Shown: piece after piece, positions 21,878 to 33,266 of the stretch
How the letters are laid out: each line of letters begins with the position of its first letter
Position numbering within the stretch: the first letter of the stretch is position 1
Source of the DNA: Coptis chinensis
Lineage: Eukaryota; Streptophyta; Magnoliopsida; Ranunculales; Ranunculaceae
DNA length: 64,000 nt
Direction of reading: 5' to 3'
Assembly (NCBI GenBank): GCA_015680905.1
Contig: CM027377.1
Span: forward strand, 36,356,501 to 36,420,500
The notes under the pieces: model-generated
Databases searched by the model: none
What the model saw: only the letters and a program-made list of their open reading frames with translations
What the model was told of the DNA's origin: nothing
Made by a program: the position numbers and the translations under genes

Positions 21878-23539
21878 TGATAAGTGCTCAAAAAGTGCTA
21901 TTTAACCCTCGATTATGCCTCTTGTTTAGCCATCTTAGTGGACTAATAGTGTTTATAAGTTGTGTTTTAAGATTCTACAGGTGAAAAAGAGAGTTTTGTA
22001 GAATATTAGAGAAAATGGGGTAAAACGAAGCAATTCGGAGCATTAAGGATCACATGGGAGGCCCGTGGACAATCATGGAGAAGGCCAAGGAATTGGAGCT
22101 GTTAAAGATGCGACTTGGACCTATTTTAAAGTCTATTTGGAAGCCCAAGGCCAAAGGATTAGTTGTTTGGACCAAAAGCCAAAAGAGGATAGAAGGATAG
22201 AGCGAAGAGAGAAAATCGGCTTATGCGTGCGGGACGATGTATCGGCGTCGGGCGCATTGAGTGCATCTGGGGACGATAAATCGGCGTCGGGCGCGACGAT
22301 TAAGTCTGGGACGCATGAATAATGCGTCGGATGCATGAATTGACACTTGTAGCCAATTCCCTTCCGGTTTTGAAGGCGAAGTCGGACTCACGGAAGAAGT
22401 CTATTTGTATTAGGAAACAAATGACTGTTTGGAATGCTTCTAGAGCTCATTGTAACCCCTATAAATAGAGGACCTAAGTGCCTCATGTAATTTTCAATTC
22501 ACTTATATTCTTGTCTCCGAACTTGAGGAGAGAGAGATTAATAATAAAAGATCGGTTTTAACTAGTCGGAGTCTTAATAAATTAGTCTTTCTAGTCTTAT
22601 GTTCTTTGACTCTTCTTCTTCTCGATTCTTCGTGTTCTTCCTTCTTTATGGAAGGGCTAATCTTCTCCTTCAAGGGAGGAGATGAAGCCGTGCTTAAGGT
22701 TTAATGATTCTTACGGTTTATGGTGTTCTTCAATCGGGTTAGTTCTTTATGTTTTAGTTATTAGTTCCATTGCCCACACGGGGGATGGAAGTATAGATTA
22801 AGGTTTTTATTTATTACAATTGAATATCATGCTAGTTTAGGGTTTTATTTATTGCAATTGAATATTTGCTAGTAACATGCTTTTATTTATTGCAATTGAA
22901 TATAATGCTAGAATAGAGTTTTATTTATTGTAATTGAATATTAAACTATTATTCTCTACTTTTCTTCTAATTGTGTAGTGTTTTAAAGTAAGGGAAGTAT
23001 TCCTTGTGTTTGCCTTAGATGGTGATTCATTGAATAGTTGCCCAAGCTCACATAAAAGGAAAGAAGATACTAGTAATATGAACATAGGAACAACCTTAAG
23101 TAGAGTTAATTGTTTAACGATGTTTCACCTAAAAAGGCATCGGCTTTTCGCTTCGATTGCCCGGGTGTAGTCTACTTGGAGAACAACATGAAGCAAAAAA
23201 GTTATTGAATCAAAAGCATTGGTGGATTTGAATCTCTTGAATCTATCTCTCTCATATTCTCTCCTTATTTCCAATTCTTAGCTTTAGTATAAGTTTAGTT
23301 AGTTTAGTTTAGTTTAGCATTAGAATCTAAAATCTCTACAATTATAGTTTTAATCCCTCAAACCCCTTTCCAAGTCCTGTCCTTCATATAAACATACACT
23401 TAAAAGTGGAACGATACCCTACTCATCCTTTACTTATTGAGGGATAATTAGGTTTTGATACGCTTCTATTTGTTCAACGATCATCATCTATCTACATCAC
23501 CCATCATCTCATCTACACACACAAAAAGAGGTAGTGTCA
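21878..23539 (+). repeat. 5' LTR
   Basis: Starts TGATAAGTGCTCAAAAAGTG and ends AGTGTCA. It has a TATA box (CTATAAATAG, about 22,459-22,468), AATAAT/AATAAA-rich sequence downstream, and a run of TTTATTTATTGCAATTGAATA repeats (22,800-22,945). In the GACGCAT-repeat zone (22,220-22,330) it differs from the 3' LTR mainly where the latter has CAG/CTG. Confidence 0.9.
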
Positions 23540-23541
23540 AA

Positions 23542-23555
23542 TGGCGCCGCTGCCG
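23542..23555 (+). other. Primer-binding site, tRNA-Asp type
   Basis: TGGCGCCGCTGCCG starts two bases after the 5' LTR. It resembles the TGGCGCCGTTGCC primer sites known from Athila-type elements, with one difference. Its position directly after the LTR supports the call. Confidence 0.78.
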
Positions 23556-24101
23556 TTTTAAGTTGTTTATGTTTAACGTTTTCTTTCAAGATTAGAACTT
23601 TGGATCTTGAGGCAATTTTAGTTGCATCATCCAACCTTTTGAAAAAGAAAGAAACTTGAAGGACATCTCGAAGACAAGATATACCATCCAGGTTAGTTGA
23701 ATCTTCATTCTTTTTATTTCATTAATTCTTAGTATAGTTGCATCGTAGTTTAGTTTTATTGCTTTCTAGTATAATTGCATTTAGGACCTTTTCAACAATT
23801 GAAGTTGTAAGCTAACACAGCGAAACATCAAACTCTAGTGTTTCTTGTCTGAATCTTGACAAACGGACTATCGTCGTAGGCGATTGGTATAAGCAATCAA
23901 GTGATTCACCATAACCCTAGAAGAGACGACTTTTAGACAACGGTGAGATACTAGCTGCAAGCCCCAACCAAGTTGAAGGAAAGTAGTTTTGCATATTAAG
24001 TATAATTTAGAATAGTTGCATATTAGTTTAATTGCATTCAAGCATAATAGGATAGTTTTCATCATCTTCGCATAGCAAGAATACTAGACAGGATTGATAT
24101 A

Positions 24102-25859
24102 ATGGCCGCACGCAATGATGGAGGTGTTTTGGACACCAATAATCCTGAAGCTATCCCACCCATGCAAGCACAACAGAGGAAGAAGTTGAGCGATTTCTAT
24201 TCACCAATCATTGGAGACCCACTGCCGATATTGTTTTTCGTAAAGCGAAGCTAACGGTTTGAGCTTAGAGCATCAGTAATCTCTATGCTTCCAAAGTTCA
24301 ACGGTTCAGATAATGATCAACATTATGTTCACATGAACAAATTTCTATCAGTCCTCAGAACTTTCAAGAACCAGAATATCTGAGATGAGAGTATCAAGTT
24401 GATTCTTTTTCGCTTCTCACTTTCGAATGTAAAAGCCTCAGAATGGTTAAGCTGCCGACAACCGATCAATTCAATAGATAATTGGGAGAAGTTGAGAACA
24501 AAGTTTATGAACAAGTTTTACCCACCCCAGAAGACAGATGCCATGCAGCAAGCCATTAGAAATTTCAAAGGAAAAGTGAGTGAAGAATATCATCAAAGCT
24601 GGGAGAAATTCAATAATCTGCTAGTCTCATGTCCACATCATGGATATGACAAGAGCATTTGGCTCATTTTTCTATCGAGGACTCGATAATGAACAAGCAG
24701 ATGATACAGTCAATGCACAAAGGCAAGTTTACATCGATGGATGGAGAGGAAGCTTACAACTTTCTCGAGAATTTAGCTGAAGAAACACAACAGTGGACTA
24801 CTAGCAACGAGGATGTCGCTAGCATGGAGGGGGAGCCAAAGCAATTTGGTTACCAAGCACATGAACAATAAGATCAAGAACTGAAGTCTACATTGGCCGG
24901 CTGGCCCGCCAAAGATTGAAAACTCGAGTAAGAAATTTAATCAGTTCTCTATGAATCCCTCCAAGTTCAACAAGTCTCAAGATAAATCTCTCCCAGTCAT
25001 GCAAGCTAGCCAATACTGCGAAGTCTGTTCGGACACTTCCCATGCAACTCTAGAATGTCATGGTTACTATCAACATGCATCAGTTGGAGAGTACAATATA
25101 AACTCATTTCAGAGGCCCAACCAAGGTGGTAATAACTTTCAAGGTAATTATTGGAGCGAATCTTTGGACCCCAGGTTCTCAAGATCAAAGTTATATTCCA
25201 CAGAGAAGTCAAGTTTCACAGTTGGTCCCTCAACAACAATTATACTCTCAACAAAATTCCAATACAAGTGGAGAGTTATTGCCTGATCCTAGGAGAAATT
25301 ATGCCGCACCTGCCAACCTGGAGAATGCAATTACTTTGCTATCACAGAAAAATCAGAAGTTTGAAAGTGTTCTAGAGCTTATTGCGGTCTCATTTCAATC
25401 TCCGGCAATCTCGGGCAAGTCGATGTTCGAATGGAGTCTCTAGAGGCTAAGGTCGACCAACTCACTACTGCTTTGTCTGTAAAGACACAAGCCACTCAAC
25501 CTAGCTTATTGGAACCAATATCGAAGAGTGAAGATGTATGCCATATTGAGACAACTTCTAGTATTGATCACCTCCATGATCATGTCAGCTCAGTTACTAC
25601 TCTCAGATCAGGATTGAAGATAGACTACAAGGTTGACTTACCTTCTCATGATGACATTGCTCTGAGCAATGGGTCAAGATTTCAAATGAATTTCAAAAGG
25701 AAGTGGGAAATCCTTTCCACTCCCATTTGTCAAGATGACCAAGACAAGATATGCAAGAAGACCAAAGAGAAAGAAGAGCAAACACATGTGATGTGTTTTG
25801 TACCAAAAGGCACCTTTTCCTATTTTTTTGCTCAAAGCAAAAAGGACAAGCAATTTTAG
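24102..25859 (+). pseudogene. Gag of the non-autonomous LTR element
   Basis: The structural protein that packages retroelement RNA. The ATG at 24,102 opens MAARNDGGVLDTNNPEAIPP. The capsid-like part reads LILFRFSLSNVKASEWL, SIDNWEKLRTKFMNKFYPPQ, YHQSWEKFNNLLVSCPHHGY, and a FTSMDGEEAYNFLENLAEET segment (to about 24,870). A CCHC zinc knuckle CEVCSDTSHATLEC (C-x2-C-x4-H-x4-C) lies near 25,017-25,058. The gag/protease linker motif VTTLRSG is at about 25,596. Several stops and frameshifts (near 24,250, 24,380, 24,690, 24,900) make it non-functional as read. Confidence 0.82.
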
Positions 25860-26485
25860 AGATGAAGGAGGCATTTGAGAAAGATAACATCAATATCCCC
25901 TTTTCAAAGCGATCAAGCAGTTGCCATCATATGCCAAATTCTTGAAGGATGCATGCAACATAAAGAGAAGTACTTATGTTCCAAAGGCGTTTCTATTTGG
26001 ACAAACAACATCTATTATCCATCGCAAGCTCGGTCAAGCTCAAAGATCGGAAGTCCTACAATATCATGCGGGGATAGGAGAAAAATTCACGGGTAATGCT
26101 CTTTTTAGACCTTGGTGCTAGTGTTAATCTCTTGCCATATCATGTGTACCAAGCGTTGGGCTGGAGAACCTAAAGCCTACAAAAGTCAAATTAAAGTTAG
26201 TACGACCATTCTACCAAGATTCCCAGAGGCATAGTTGAGGATGTTCTTGTTCAAGTAGCCGATTTCTACTATCTGATGGATTTCATTGTGATAGACACCC
26301 AGGAAGCCTTTGATAAAATTCCAATTATTCTAGGCCGACCTTTCCTCATTCTAAAAGCTTTGATAAATTGTTACAACGGTGAAATGAAGATCAACTTTGG
26401 TAAGATGTCCATGGACATAAATATCTTTCACCTGTTGTATAAGGATTGTGATGAAGCGAGAAGGTGGAGAGGTGTACTTCCTTGA
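25860..26485 (+). pseudogene. Retropepsin-like protease of the non-autonomous LTR element
   Basis: Frame-shifted pieces: LPSYAKFLKDAC, PKAFLFGQTTSIIHRK, the active-site region LDLGASVNLLPYH split between frames near 26,105-26,145, LENLKPTKVKLKL, VEDVLVQVADFYYLMDF, then PIILGRPFL and MKINFGKMSMDINIFHL. Order and motifs parallel the protease of the Athila-like element (46,625-47,052 and 37,885-38,145). Intact retropepsins cleave Gag-Pol; here the frame is broken at least twice. Confidence 0.72.
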
Positions 26486-26519
26486 TAGTATGATACAAGA
26501 ATTCATCCCATTCGAAGAT

Positions 26520-27196
26520 ACAATTGAAAGTGCTCAATCTACGTAAAAGCGTGATGAACACGAGAACCCCACCCGAGGCGTTGCTAGCCATGTTCTTGGA
26601 ATCTCTGCAGAAAATTCAGAATTTAAGTGAGAAGAATGGAAAATTGACAGAGAGAGTATCATATCTTGAGAAGATGAACTCTACATTTCGGGATGAACAA
26701 CGGACTTACCGCAGAAAAATGGGTTACTAGAAAATCGGCTTAAAGAAATTTTGGAAAAACAACGAGAATCTAAAACTGAAATGAGTCTTCTAAAGCGAGA
26801 AAGTGAACCATATTGATAAGGAGAATTGCTTTGTTGAAGCTTCTTCTACACCATCATTGTCCGAACAAGAGAAGTATGTAAACCGGTCTACCGCCCACCT
26901 TGAGTGATCGGCCCGGACATCCATTATCATTCTTTGTGGTGGTAAAAGGACACATCGGATACTATTATCCTATTAGAAAGAAAGATTTTCATCAATCTTC
27001 TACACGGAGGAACCACAAGGCCTATCACACAATCGTCGGACCTAAAATAATTCAAGGTAGAGAAGCAACTTCACCAACAATCTTTCCAAAGATATCAAGG
27101 ACTATTTTTGATGACCCACAAGGTGAGACCTCCTCGTCCTCAAACAAACATTGGCCGATTTGGGTGAGAAAATCTGATCTCTTCACTCCAAATTGA
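26520..27196 (+). pseudogene. Coiled-coil and degenerate zinc-knuckle-like segment after protease
   Basis: Downstream of the protease, instead of reverse transcriptase, lies LLAMFLESLQKIQNLSEKNG, RVSYLEKMNSTFRDEQRTYR (heptad-like coiled coil, 26,570-26,730), followed by about 85 codons with KGHIGYYYPIRKKDFH and a final WVRKSDLF. The latter resembles the spacing of zinc-knuckle and linker segments in other plant retroelement polyproteins but has lost cysteines. I do not recognise it as pol; acquired or replaced sequence is possible. Confidence 0.4.
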
Positions 27197-27199
27197 TAA

Positions 27200-28212
27200 T
27201 GCATGATATAAAGTCTTGAGAATCTGACTTTAAAAGACTCACATTACGTCTTGGGGATCGGCGTAAAAGACCTAAAAATTTGTTTCTTGAACTAATTACG
27301 ATATTCGCATCAATGGTAATATCCTACCTTTTTTCTCATCCATTTCATTTACTTCTTTATACATTGAGGTCAATGCATGCATAAGTAGGGGAGGGTGTAC
27401 TTGAGAAGTACTTGAGAAATGAATTTCGAAAATTAGTTTTCAAAAACAAAAATATTTTTGTTTCCATATCAGTTGCATGAGAAAAATGAATTTTAATGAT
27501 GAGTCTGGGATATATATTCTATACTGCTTAGTGTTGAGTTTGATAGATAGTTGATATTATTGATTTCATTACCGCTTAGACTATTTATTATGCTCGGACA
27601 TAGTTCTTGTTGATAGAATTCTTTATTAAGGTACCACCATAATACTTGATCAGTTTTGTATACTTTTGCTAGAAGAGAGATTTAAACCCCTAGTAAACTG
27701 GAAGTAGAATATTTAGACTTAGCCCGTGAGACTTGAGCTTTATACCCATTCTTTGGAGAGTTCTTACGAAAAATCCGAGTCTTAGTGACTCAACATCTTT
27801 CAGTTCTTTATGTCGTTTTAAAAATAGTCTCATTATTTTGTTGATTTGGTTAATCACGGTGACATCAAACTGGGGAGATAGACTGATAAGCCAAGTAGTG
27901 AACCCATTCAGCCTTTATCCCACCTAGTAGGACCATCATGTTAAACCCTTTTGCGCCTTACAATAAGCCATTTTCTTTCATAAAACTCCCTACCCTTTAC
28001 CCAACTCCAGACAAGGAGTATAGCTAAAATCTTTATCATCCATACCCATATGTTTCTGAGAATACGAGGGGCATAAGGAGGAAGAAAGACCACAAAAGGA
28101 AGATTACAAGGAAATATCAGAGAGATACAATGAAGACCATCATTCTGTTCAAAGTGAAAGAAGCTAGTGAAAAACAAGCATATCCAGTACTAATCAAGGA
28201 TATACCACTGAG

Positions 28213-28249
<37 letters not shown>

Positions 28250-29140
28250 GAACAGAATGGATGGAAAAGCTAAGACAAAGGAAGAATTTTCTCTGCAATA
28301 CAGAATTTGAAGAAATCTTCCAAAGAAAGAAGCAAAACCCTTAGTGTTTTTCAGAAACAACCTTAGAATCCTTTTTACCTTTTCTTCATAAACCAATACC
28401 CAAGCCAAGTTACAACCCATGACTTATCACTACAGTATGGTATGAAGTCTAGAATAGGTGAGAGGATGCTAAAGTGAAGGACCCGACACTTCATATGTGA
28501 TTGACATTCTTTCCATGAGACTACTTTTATTCAGAAGTCTGTTTTTCAAGGTAGTATGTGGGATGTTCGTTGCATTATTCTTTTCCCCACATACATGAGG
28601 TAAAATAGTAGACCATCTTCTGAGAGATTCTTTTCCGAGAGTATGGTGGTGAGAGGGTTGAAAGTCGAGATTATCTACCTATGGTAAACTAGGGATTCCG
28701 TTTCTTGGATAGGAGAGTATAGGAGATTGACTAAGTACACACATAAGCCTTGATTAAGAATTTTGTCAATTTTCTTGTCTCCCATCATAATCTATGAGTC
28801 TTTCTAAAAGCAATGTAGTTAGTAATGGAGACCGTCTGCATTTGGAGTAAGCACTAAGTGGGTAAGGAATTTCTCTCTCGAAAAATACTATCATTCTTGA
28901 ACATGCTATTGATTGATTTTGTGGGTATATCACTTTGAAAACCCTCACGAGACTATAACTTCGTCCTTTTTGGGGAACATAAAGGTTTAAAGCCTTGTTG
29001 CATATGGTAAATGCAATCGCGATGCCTGCTAAAAAAAATGAGTTAGGATTTTATTTTTTGTTATTAGGATGTGATTTTGATCACTTATCTATTTTTTATC
29101 TTATTTGCTAAGAGACTAGCAAAAGGCTAGTTGGGAGTTG
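27200..29140. other. Non-coding internal region of the LTR element
   Basis: No supported coding sequence. It contains a pure A run of about 30 at 28,217-28,247, and a purine-rich AAAAGGCTAGTTGGGAGTTG just before the 3' LTR (29,121-29,140) that serves as the likely polypurine tract. This is where pol would be expected. Confidence 0.6.
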
Positions 29141-30810
29141 TGATAAGTGCTCAAAAAGTGCTATTTAACCCTCGATTATGCCTCTTGTTTAGCCATCTTA
29201 GTGGACTAATAGTGTTTATAAGTTGTGTTTTAAGATTCTACATGTGAAAAGAGAGTTTTGTAGAATATTAGAGAAAATGGGGGTAAAAACGAAGCAATTC
29301 GAGCATTAAGGATCACATGGGAGGCCCGTGGACAATCATGGAGAAGGCCAAGGAATTGGAGCTGTTAAAGATGCGACTTGGACCTATTTTAAAGTCTATT
29401 TGGAAGCCCAAGGCCAAAGGATTCGTTGTTTGGACCAAAGCCCCATAAAGAGGATAGAAGGATAGAGCAGAAGAGAGAAAATCGGCTTATGCGTCTGGGA
29501 TGCATGTATCGAGCGTCCAGACGCATTGAGTGCATCTGGGACGCATAAATTAAGCGTCCAGACGCATTGATTAAGTCTGGGACGCATGAATAATGCGTCC
29601 AGGTGCATGAATCGACACTGTAGCCAATTCCTTCTCAGTTTTGAAGACGAAGTCGGACTCTGGAAGAAGTCTATTTGTATTAGGAAACAAATGACTGTTT
29701 GGAATGCTTCTAGAGCTCATTGTAACCCCTATAAATAGAGGACCTAAGTGCCTCATGTAATTTTCCAATTCACTTATATTCTTGTCTCCAGAACTTGAGG
29801 CAGAGAGAGATTAATAATAAAAGATCGGTTTTAACTAGCTGAGTCTTAATAAATTAGTCTTTCTAGTCTTATGTTCTTTGACTCTTCTTCTTCTCGTTCT
29901 TCGTGTTCTTCCTTCTTTATGGAAGGCTAATCTTCTCCTTCAAGGGAGGAGATGAAGCCGGTGCTTAAGGTTTAATGATTCTTCTGGTTTATGGTGTTCT
30001 CCAATCAGGTTAGTTATTTATGTTTTTAGTTATTAGTTCCATTGCCCACACCAGGGGATGGAAGTATAGATTAAGGTTTTTATTTATTACAATTGAATAT
30101 CATGCTAGTTTAGGGTTTTATTTATTGCAATTGAATATTTGCTAGTAACATGCTTTTATTTATTGCAATTGAATATAATGCTAGAATAGAGTTTTATTTA
30201 TTGTAATTGAATATTATACTATTATTCTCTACTTTTCTTCTAATTGTGTAGTGTTTTAAAGTAAGGGAAGTATTCCTTGTGTTTGCCTTAGATGGTGATT
30301 CATTGAATAGCTGCCCAAGCTCACATAAAAGGAAAGAAGATACTAGTAATATGAACATAGGAACAACCTTAAGTAGAGTTAATTGTTTAACGATGTTTCA
30401 CCCAAAAAGGCATCGGCACTCGTTCGATTGCCCGATTGTAGTCTACTTGGAGAACAACATGAAGCAAAAAGTCATTGAATCAAAAGCATTGGTGGATTTG
30501 AATCTCTTGAATCTATCTCTCTCATATTCTCTCCTTATTTCCAATTCTTAGCTTTAGTATAAGTTTAGTTAGTTTAGTTTAGTTTAGCATTAGAATCTAA
30601 AATCTCTACAATTATAGTTTTTAATCCCTCAAACCCCCTTTCCAGTCCTGTCCTTCATACAAACATACACTTAAAAGTGGAACGATACCCTACTCATCCT
30701 TTACTTATTGAGGGATAATTAGATTTTGATACGCTTCTATTTGTTTAACGATCATCATCTATCTACATCACCCATCATCTCATCTACACACACAAAAAGA
30801 GGCAGTGTCA
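29141..30810 (+). repeat. 3' LTR
   Basis: 1,670 bp starting TGATAAGTGC and ending GGCAGTGTCA. TATA box CTATAAATAG near 29,729-29,738. The U3 zone at 29,490-29,610 holds several GACGCAT/ATGCGTC repeats with CCAGACGCAT and CTGGGACGCAT units. Confidence 0.9.
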
Positions 30811-30814
30811 TTCG

Positions 30815-31829
30815 CCATGAGCATTCGCTGGAACTGATTCTGGCGAGTAGTCATATTAACCTGAAATGCATTCATAGAAGTGCGCATTTCTTGCTGAAAT
30901 TCGCCCATGGTGTCTGTCAGTGACTCGTGGCGAGTGGTCATATCCTCCGTGAACTCGCCCATGGTATGTTCCATCGATATATGGCGAGTATACATGTCTC
31001 TCATGCCTTCGTTCATGGTGCATAAGGCATCCATATGATGGTTCATCTGGCTCATAGCAGCCTCATCAAAGAAAGGTGGAGGGGGTGGGTGATTTGGACC
31101 CATGTGATCATGTTCAGCTGCCATGCGAGCGGTGGGTTCCCATGGGGACAGTATGCACACTTCTTAAAAACATGCATATTCTCATATGGCAGCATAAGGA
31201 CTAACGAGGTGGCAGACAGGAAACCCAAATTAATCATAACTTGCGTTACAAGAACGGCAAGAGGGGCTGACTTGAGTGTGGCATGCGTAATGATATCGAA
31301 TAGAAAGGTGACTATGCAGAAGTTACCCTTACGCTCCTGGAGGATCCAGAGTAGGTGGAGAATTGTCTTGTTAATGTCTGATGGCTTTGAGGTGCCAATG
31401 ACATTCTGTCCCAGCCATTGAGTCACGGCCAGCTGGTTCCGTCGTATCGGGCGTTGATACACACATTTCCCCACCATTTTATAATCACCCTCGATCAGCG
31501 TGTCGAGCATGAGGTCGTAAGTCCGTGGATTCATGGACTGCTGCTGAGTCAGCACGTGGTCGACAATAGGTATGCCTGTGATCCCGGAGATCAAAGCGGG
31601 TGTGACTTGGTGGCGCACTCCGTCTATGGTGACCCAAAAATGGTCTCCATTAAAGCTACCATTGTTGTAAAATTTCAACACCAAATCCGTTGAATACAAC
31701 CCGCCGTTAGCATACAAGAGATACTCTCATCCTCTAGAGTGTATTTCCATATCAAAAAATGGATAAAACATCCCATTTTCAAAGAGTGATCCAAAATTTT
31801 TTCCACGAAATTAAGCCTATTTCCGCCAT
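30815..31829 (-). pseudogene. Env-region ORF2, N-terminal part (plant-transposon-protein-like domain plus coiled coil)
   Basis: ATG at 31,829 (MAEIGLISWKKFW), then, after frame breaks, FENGMFYPFFDMEIHSRG, YSTDLVLKFYNNGSFNGDHF, VRHQVTPALISGITGIPIVD, a central NQLAVTQWLGQNVIGTSKPS motif with ILHLLWILQERKGNFCIVTF, and a helical C-terminal part with repeated MTTRxxS/MGEF units (30,820-31,030). This matches ORF1 (19,737-20,837) motif by motif, so the two are paralogues. A frameshift near 31,150 separates the domain from the coiled coil. The ORF is then split by the LTR element; its last codons are at 21,749-21,877. Role unknown; it occupies the env position. Confidence 0.74.
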
Positions 31830-32044
31830 TGGTGATCGCAGGAAGAGGATGGTTATAGATTTGAGATAAGGGGAAGAATTGGAAGTTGTTGACGGAAGGG
31901 AATTTGAAAGCAAGCTATAATGGTCTTGCGCAAGACTCAAATTTAACGTGGGGCTGTCTCGTGCGAGACTGATACGGGAGGGAACTTAGATCCGGATTTT
32001 GGGGAAGATGAAAGATGAAATGGTGATGCGTGGGATGGGTGTCT

Positions 32045-32056
32045 CGGTTTATACAT
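32045..32056 (-). promoter_or_regulatory. Possible TATA box upstream of env-region ORF2
   Basis: ATGTATAAACC on the minus strand, about 220 nt before the ATG at 31,829, followed by a C-rich, CT-rich leader. Weaker than the boxes of ORF1 and the mini-ORF. Confidence 0.3.
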
Positions 32057-32292
32057 GGGCCTAGAATTACAAGATTTGGTCGGGCCCAAAATTTTTCCCA
32101 AGCCCAAATCAAGTCAAAAGCCTGAATTAAGCCTAAAAAATGTAAATGCGCACACATGACTCGTTCGGACTCCGAATTGGATAAATGAGCTACCGAAATT
32201 ATCGGCACAAAAAATGCCATCCAATTATATGAGTCATTCTCAAAGGCTACAAGAATTTTTGAAAGAAGGAGGGATGTTTTATTTATGAACAA

Positions 32293-33240
32293 TTTTTTTT
32301 TATTTTTATATGGTTTTATTTCTAAGGCAGATTAATGTGAACAACACTGGATGTCCAGAAGAGTCACCATTTAAATTCATAGGCAACTGTCATATCGGCT
32401 CTGGAGCGAACCCAATCTAGCTAGACTGTGGTTTCACCTTTATGTATAATGGGTCTAGGGGCAGGACGGTACCATCTTGGTCCGTGCACGCTACGGTCTA
32501 ATAATATTGCCCTTATTACATACGGCTATCCTCAAACCTCCCCAAAGGGAATTCAAAGTAACCAATTCTAGGGGTTGGCCTGGTGGAATCCATTGCCCGT
32601 ACGTGTTCCAAGTAGGCAACATCCGAGGTTGAACATGAATCTCTACATGCACAGCTTAATGCAAGGGGAATTTTAAAAGATAACTATATACATATCTACA
32701 AAGTGAGTCTTTTAACGTCATATCCTCAAGACGTTTGCGAGTCTTTTAACATCAGATCCTCAAGATGAATCTCAACCCGTGGGATAAACGGTGCGGAGAC
32801 GAAGTTTATCCTGCTCAGCTAGTGTCAGACAAAAGTATACCTTATACCGGCTAGTATTGGATATGAAGTCAAGACTTGGATAGAAAGGTGTTTGACAATG
32901 CATACACCACCCCATCCTTCGCGCACGTTGTTTATGAGCAAAAGTACTACAATCATTACCTATTCGTGATGAGTGAGACTTACACTAAATGATTAGCTGA
33001 AGTTCGTGACGCAGAGAGTAGAAAAGGGAAGAGAAGGAAGGAGGTGAAATTTTTGGAACTCATCGTTTACCAATAGGAACGTTTGCTCGCGTTGCAGAAG
33101 ACATTTATACTCAGTTCTAAAATAGAGTTTTTGTGGACTACGGCTCCGGTGCTTGCAACCACACACTTCAAAGTACTTTTGAGATCATAGAATAGAAGAT
33201 GGCCCAGCTACCAAAATGGCGTACCCTTTACAGAAAAAGT
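32293..33240. other. Non-coding spacer between pol and env-region ORFs
   Basis: No supported coding frame. Two near-identical short direct repeats (GAGTCTTTTAACGTCATATC at 32,705 and GAGTCTTTTAACATCAGATC at 32,741) are the only structure seen. Confidence 0.55.
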
Positions 33241-33266
33241 AAGATTGAGTACGCCAAATGAAACAT

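Larger units (their letters stand above)
21878..30810 (+). mobile_element. Complete-length non-autonomous LTR retrotransposon with gag-protease only
   Basis: 8,933 bp with LTRs at 21,878-23,539 and 29,141-30,810, both TG...CA, a tRNA-Asp-type primer site at 23,542, and a 5-bp TSD. The internal region encodes decayed gag, a protease-like segment and a coiled-coil segment. I found no reverse transcriptase, RNase H or integrase in 26.5-29.1 kb, so movement would need proteins from a relative. Gag and protease resemble the Athila-like host element but are clearly a different family. The LTRs look nearly identical apart from CAG/CTG-type differences, suggesting a young insertion. Confidence 0.88.
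21873..30815. repeat. Target-site duplication TTCGC of the LTR element
   Basis: TTCGC at 21,873-21,877 and again at 30,811-30,815, immediately outside TGATAAG...TGTCA. The interrupted ORF reads through one copy of TTCGC, which confirms the insertion site. Confidence 0.92.

Noticed and set aside
23542..23555. Possible tRNA gene at the TGGCGCC sequence
   Set aside because: Only a 14-bp primer-binding-site match next to an LTR; no cloverleaf around it. I saw no convincing tRNA or rRNA gene elsewhere by eye.
28217..28247. Poly(A) run as a retroposed mRNA tail
   Set aside because: No target duplication or coding sequence upstream; lies inside the LTR element's non-coding region.
31035..31693. 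Two plus-strand ORFs of 91 and 128 codons
   Set aside because: Antisense shadows of env-region ORF2.
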